This document shows, in pieces, positions 7,011-8,905 of a stretch of DNA of 8,905 nucleotides. This DNA comes from Flammeovirgaceae bacterium. Its GTDB lineage: Bacteria; Bacteroidota; Bacteroidia; Cytophagales; Cyclobacteriaceae. The notes under the pieces are model-generated. The model saw only the letters and a program-made list of their open reading frames with translations, was not told the DNA's origin and did not search any database. The stretch covers positions 1 to 8,905 of the forward strand of contig QIEB01000048.1 of the NCBI GenBank assembly GCA_003229495.1, in the 5' to 3' direction. Numbering within the stretch: the first letter of the stretch is position 1; each line of letters begins with the position of its first letter. Made by a program: the position numbers and the translations under genes.

Positions 7011-7817
7011 ATGAAGAGGTATCTACTTTTATTATTACTATTTTTTTTAGTGGCCTTTAGTAAGCAAATTACTTACAGGCAGGTAGAAAACCACAGCTTT
7101 GATGTTGGGGAAAGGCTGGAGTACCGGGTTCATTATGGTCTGCTGAACGCCGCTACCGCTACCATGGAAATTGGAGAAAAAGTGGTATACCGAAATAACC
7201 GCCCCTGTTACAAGGTCGATATATATGGAAGGTCTGTGGGTGTATTCGATTTGATCACCCGAATCAATGACAACTGGGGCACCTACATAGATACTGCAGC
7301 CATCATTCCCCATGGATTTTACCGGATTCTTGAAGAAGGTAGATACCGCAAATATGAATATGTCGACTTTGATCACCAGAAAAAGGAAGCCATTACCACT
7401 ATTTTAGACAAAAAGACCAAAGAACCCCGTGAGCCCATAATATCCAGCATTCCCAAAAATGTTCAGGACATGGTCAGTACCTATTACTACATACGTACCT
7501 TAGATTATTCCCAGATCCCGGAGGGTGAAATAATTACCATTGATGCTTTCTTTGATGAGGAATGCTATGATTTTAAAATTCGCTACGTGGGAAAAGAAAC
7601 AATACGTACCAAAGTGGGTAAATTCAGGGCCATAGTTTTACAACCCATTTTACCTAAAAACGGACTGTTCACCGGCGAAGATGCCATTAAAGTGTGGATC
7701 TCTGATGACACCAATAAAATACCGCTTAAGGTAAAAGCCAGCATGTTTGTAGGAGCAATTGAGATTGACATAAAGAGAATTGCCGGTGCCAGAAATGGAG
7801 TACCAGTGCTGGAATAA
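7011..7817 (+). CDS. Secreted DUF3108-like protein of unknown function
   Basis: This 268-residue protein starts with a clear signal peptide (MKRY followed by a Leu/Phe-rich stretch to about residue 17) with no lipobox Cys. The mature part is rich in beta-type segments: FDVGERLEYRVHYGLLNAATATMEI near the start, CYKVDIYGRSVGVFDLITRINDNW, and repeated kinked strands ending with VWISDDTNKIPLKVKASMFVGAIEIDI. This pattern fits DUF3108, whose members are predicted periplasmic beta-rich proteins without an established function. The ATG at 7011 is preferred over an in-frame TTG at 6966 because the latter would put 15 mostly polar residues before the signal peptide. It lies 61 bases after the aminopeptidase gene and 35 before the response regulator gene, so co-transcription is plausible. 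I cannot name a substrate or partner. Confidence 0.78.
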   Translation: MKRYLLLLLLFFLVAFSKQITYRQVENHSFDVGERLEYRVHYGLLNAATATMEIGEKVVYRNNRPCYKVDIYGRSVGVFDLITRINDNWGTYIDTAAIIPHGFYRILEEGRYRKYEYVDFDHQKKEAITTILDKKTKEPREPIISSIPKNVQDMVSTYYYIRTLDYSQIPEGEIITIDAFFDEECYDFKIRYVGKETIRTKVGKFRAIVLQPILPKNGLFTGEDAIKVWISDDTNKIPLKVKASMFVGAIEIDIKRIAGARNGVPVLE

Positions 7818-7852
7818 GGAATATTCATCCATGACAGGGAAGCGAGAATAGT

Positions 7853-8545
7853 ATGAAAAATGAAAAATACAAAATTCTTGTTGTTGACGATGATGTGGAT
7901 ATTCTGGAACTCCTTAAGTATAACCTGGAAAAAGAAGGGTATCAAATCAAAACCACCAGCGATGGAATTAGCGCAGTTAAAGTTGCAAATAGTTTCATTC
8001 CCGATGTGGTAATACTGGATATGATGATGCCAGCACAGGATGGGGTAGAGACCTGTCGTTTGTTGCGTTTGAATCCAAAATTAGTAGATTCTCATATTAT
8101 TTTTTTAACGGCTCGCTCAGAAGAATATTCTGAAGTGGCGGCTTTTGAAGTAGGAGCCGATGATTATATTACCAAACCGATCAAACCCAAGGCACTACTA
8201 AGTAGAATAAAATCCTTGTTCAAAAAGATTTCTGAGAAAAGGAATGTCAAACCTGTTATTCATACGGGTAATTTGATTATTGATAAATCCAGTTATCTGG
8301 TGAGACTGCATGGCAGAGAGATTACCCTTCCAAAAAAGGAATTCGAGTTGTTATTCTTCCTGGCTCAAAATCCAAACAAAGTTTTTAACCGGGAGGAGTT
8401 ACTGAATAAAGTATGGGGGGTTGAAGTTTATGTTTTAGCCCGTACCGTTGATGTGCACATTAGAAAAGTACGGGAAAAAATTGGTGAAGCTTATATCAGT
8501 ACGGTGAAGGGTATAGGATATAAATTCAACCAAGGTAAGGTTTGA
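7853..8545 (+). CDS. OmpR/PhoB-family response regulator
   Basis: This 230-residue DNA-binding regulator has a receiver domain (about 6-122) followed by a winged-helix output domain (about 138-227). The receiver has the acidic pair D13/D14, the phospho-acceptor D56 in VILDMMMP, T86 in FLTAR and K108 in DDYITKP, so all switch residues are in place. The output domain shows the usual pattern: LPKKEFELLFFLAQNPNKVFNREELLNKVW, then RTVDVHIRKVREKIG as the recognition region and ISTVKGIGYKF as the wing. The sensor kinase gene begins 20 bases downstream, so the two make a standard pair. The general type resembles PhoB/PhoP regulators of Bacteroidota, but the target genes cannot be told from sequence. 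The start has a purine-rich stretch (GGGAAGCGAG) upstream, a mild Shine-Dalgarno resemblance. Confidence 0.95.
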   Translation: MKNEKYKILVVDDDVDILELLKYNLEKEGYQIKTTSDGISAVKVANSFIPDVVILDMMMPAQDGVETCRLLRLNPKLVDSHIIFLTARSEEYSEVAAFEVGADDYITKPIKPKALLSRIKSLFKKISEKRNVKPVIHTGNLIIDKSSYLVRLHGREITLPKKEFELLFFLAQNPNKVFNREELLNKVWGVEVYVLARTVDVHIRKVREKIGEAYISTVKGIGYKFNQGKV

Positions 8546-8565
8546 GAAACCCATATTTTTTCGGA

Positions 8566-8905
8566 ATGAGCATTAATTCACATTTTATATCGCTTTCAAT
8601 TGCGGTTCTGATAGCGGTACTGGCCTCTTTGGCAGCTCATTTCCTCATAGGTGTATCCGGACCCGATCTATGGTACTTTGCTGGAGTGTCCTTTATAACC
8701 TCTTATTTAATCTCGTGGGCTGTTTTAGAGATTTTACTCTTCAAAGGGATCAGAAAACTTTTGGAGATGCCTCAATTGAAAGTGAACAACTCTATATCTG
8801 CCAATAAAAGCCCGGGAATTAAGAATTTAAAGGAGGCATTGAGTTCATATGTAGACCTCAAACAAATGGAGATAGAACAATTAAAAATTATGGCTACCTA
8901 TCGCA
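8566..8905 (+). CDS. Sensor histidine kinase, PhoR type, N-terminal part (cut by window edge)
   Basis: The frame from ATG 8566 is open for 113 codons to the end of the window. It encodes two membrane segments, about residues 8-30 and 36-59, joined by only a few residues, so there is almost no extracytoplasmic sensor domain. A basic cytoplasmic stretch follows (KGIRKLL), then a linker and a charged helix with MEIEQLKIMATYR at the edge. In Cytophagales PhoR-like kinases that I recall, a sequence of this kind runs straight into the phospho-acceptor box (REFLGxVSHELKTP), which would lie just past the window. Together with the response regulator 20 bases upstream this supports a two-component pair. 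The kinase core itself is not seen. A TTG overlapping the regulator stop (8542) is an alternative in-frame start but is less likely than the ATG. Confidence 0.82.
   Translation, partial: MSINSHFISLSIAVLIAVLASLAAHFLIGVSGPDLWYFAGVSFITSYLISWAVLEILLFKGIRKLLEMPQLKVNNSISANKSPGIKNLKEALSSYVDLKQMEIEQLKIMATYR

Noticed and set aside
6184..7945. Minus-strand open frames of 60-120 codons opposite the aminopeptidase, DUF3108 and regulator genes
   Set aside because: They overlap intact genes, cross gene borders and look like frame shadows.

Overview
The window looks like chromosomal DNA of a Bacteroidota bacterium, most likely a member of the Cytophagales. The evidence is the protein sequences (an acidic DUF2795-type small protein, IspD with an IHDGVRP motif, QueA, RecA and a PhoR-type sensor kinase start, all in forms I associate with that group), the scarcity of Shine-Dalgarno sites, and TAnnTTTG-type promoter elements at several gene starts. 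Almost everything is intact and densely packed. I see no insertion sequence, phage gene, CRISPR array, rRNA or tRNA.

Layout. Bases 1-929 (+) hold a zinc-dependent phospholipase C / S1-P1 nuclease-like protein whose extreme 5' end probably lies outside the window. A non-coding gap of about 290 bases follows, ending in a good promoter for a 73-residue, very acidic protein of the DUF2795 type (1222-1443, +). Facing it is a minus-strand pair, queA then ispD (3256 down to 1519), 13 bases apart, for tRNA queuosine synthesis and MEP-pathway isoprenoid synthesis. From the divergent spacer upstream of queA a MacB/FtsX-like ABC permease (3426-4676, +) is read. Its stop codon is only 3 bases from the stop of the convergent recA gene (5720-4680, -).

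From 5921 to the right edge all genes are on the plus strand: a membrane-anchored putative metallo-aminopeptidase of the PF10023 type with an HELTH zinc site, a secreted DUF3108-like protein, an OmpR/PhoB-type response regulator, and the N-terminal part of its partner histidine kinase, which is cut by the window edge just before the expected phospho-acceptor histidine. The response regulator and kinase are a clear two-component pair. The aminopeptidase and DUF3108 genes lie in the same direction with short gaps (61, 35 and 20 bases), so an envelope-related transcription unit is possible but unproven.

Overall this is mostly an ordinary housekeeping region. The least explained parts are the aminopeptidase-DUF3108-two-component cluster, the DUF2795 gene, the odd N-terminus of the first protein, and the nearly overlapping 3' ends of the permease and recA genes.
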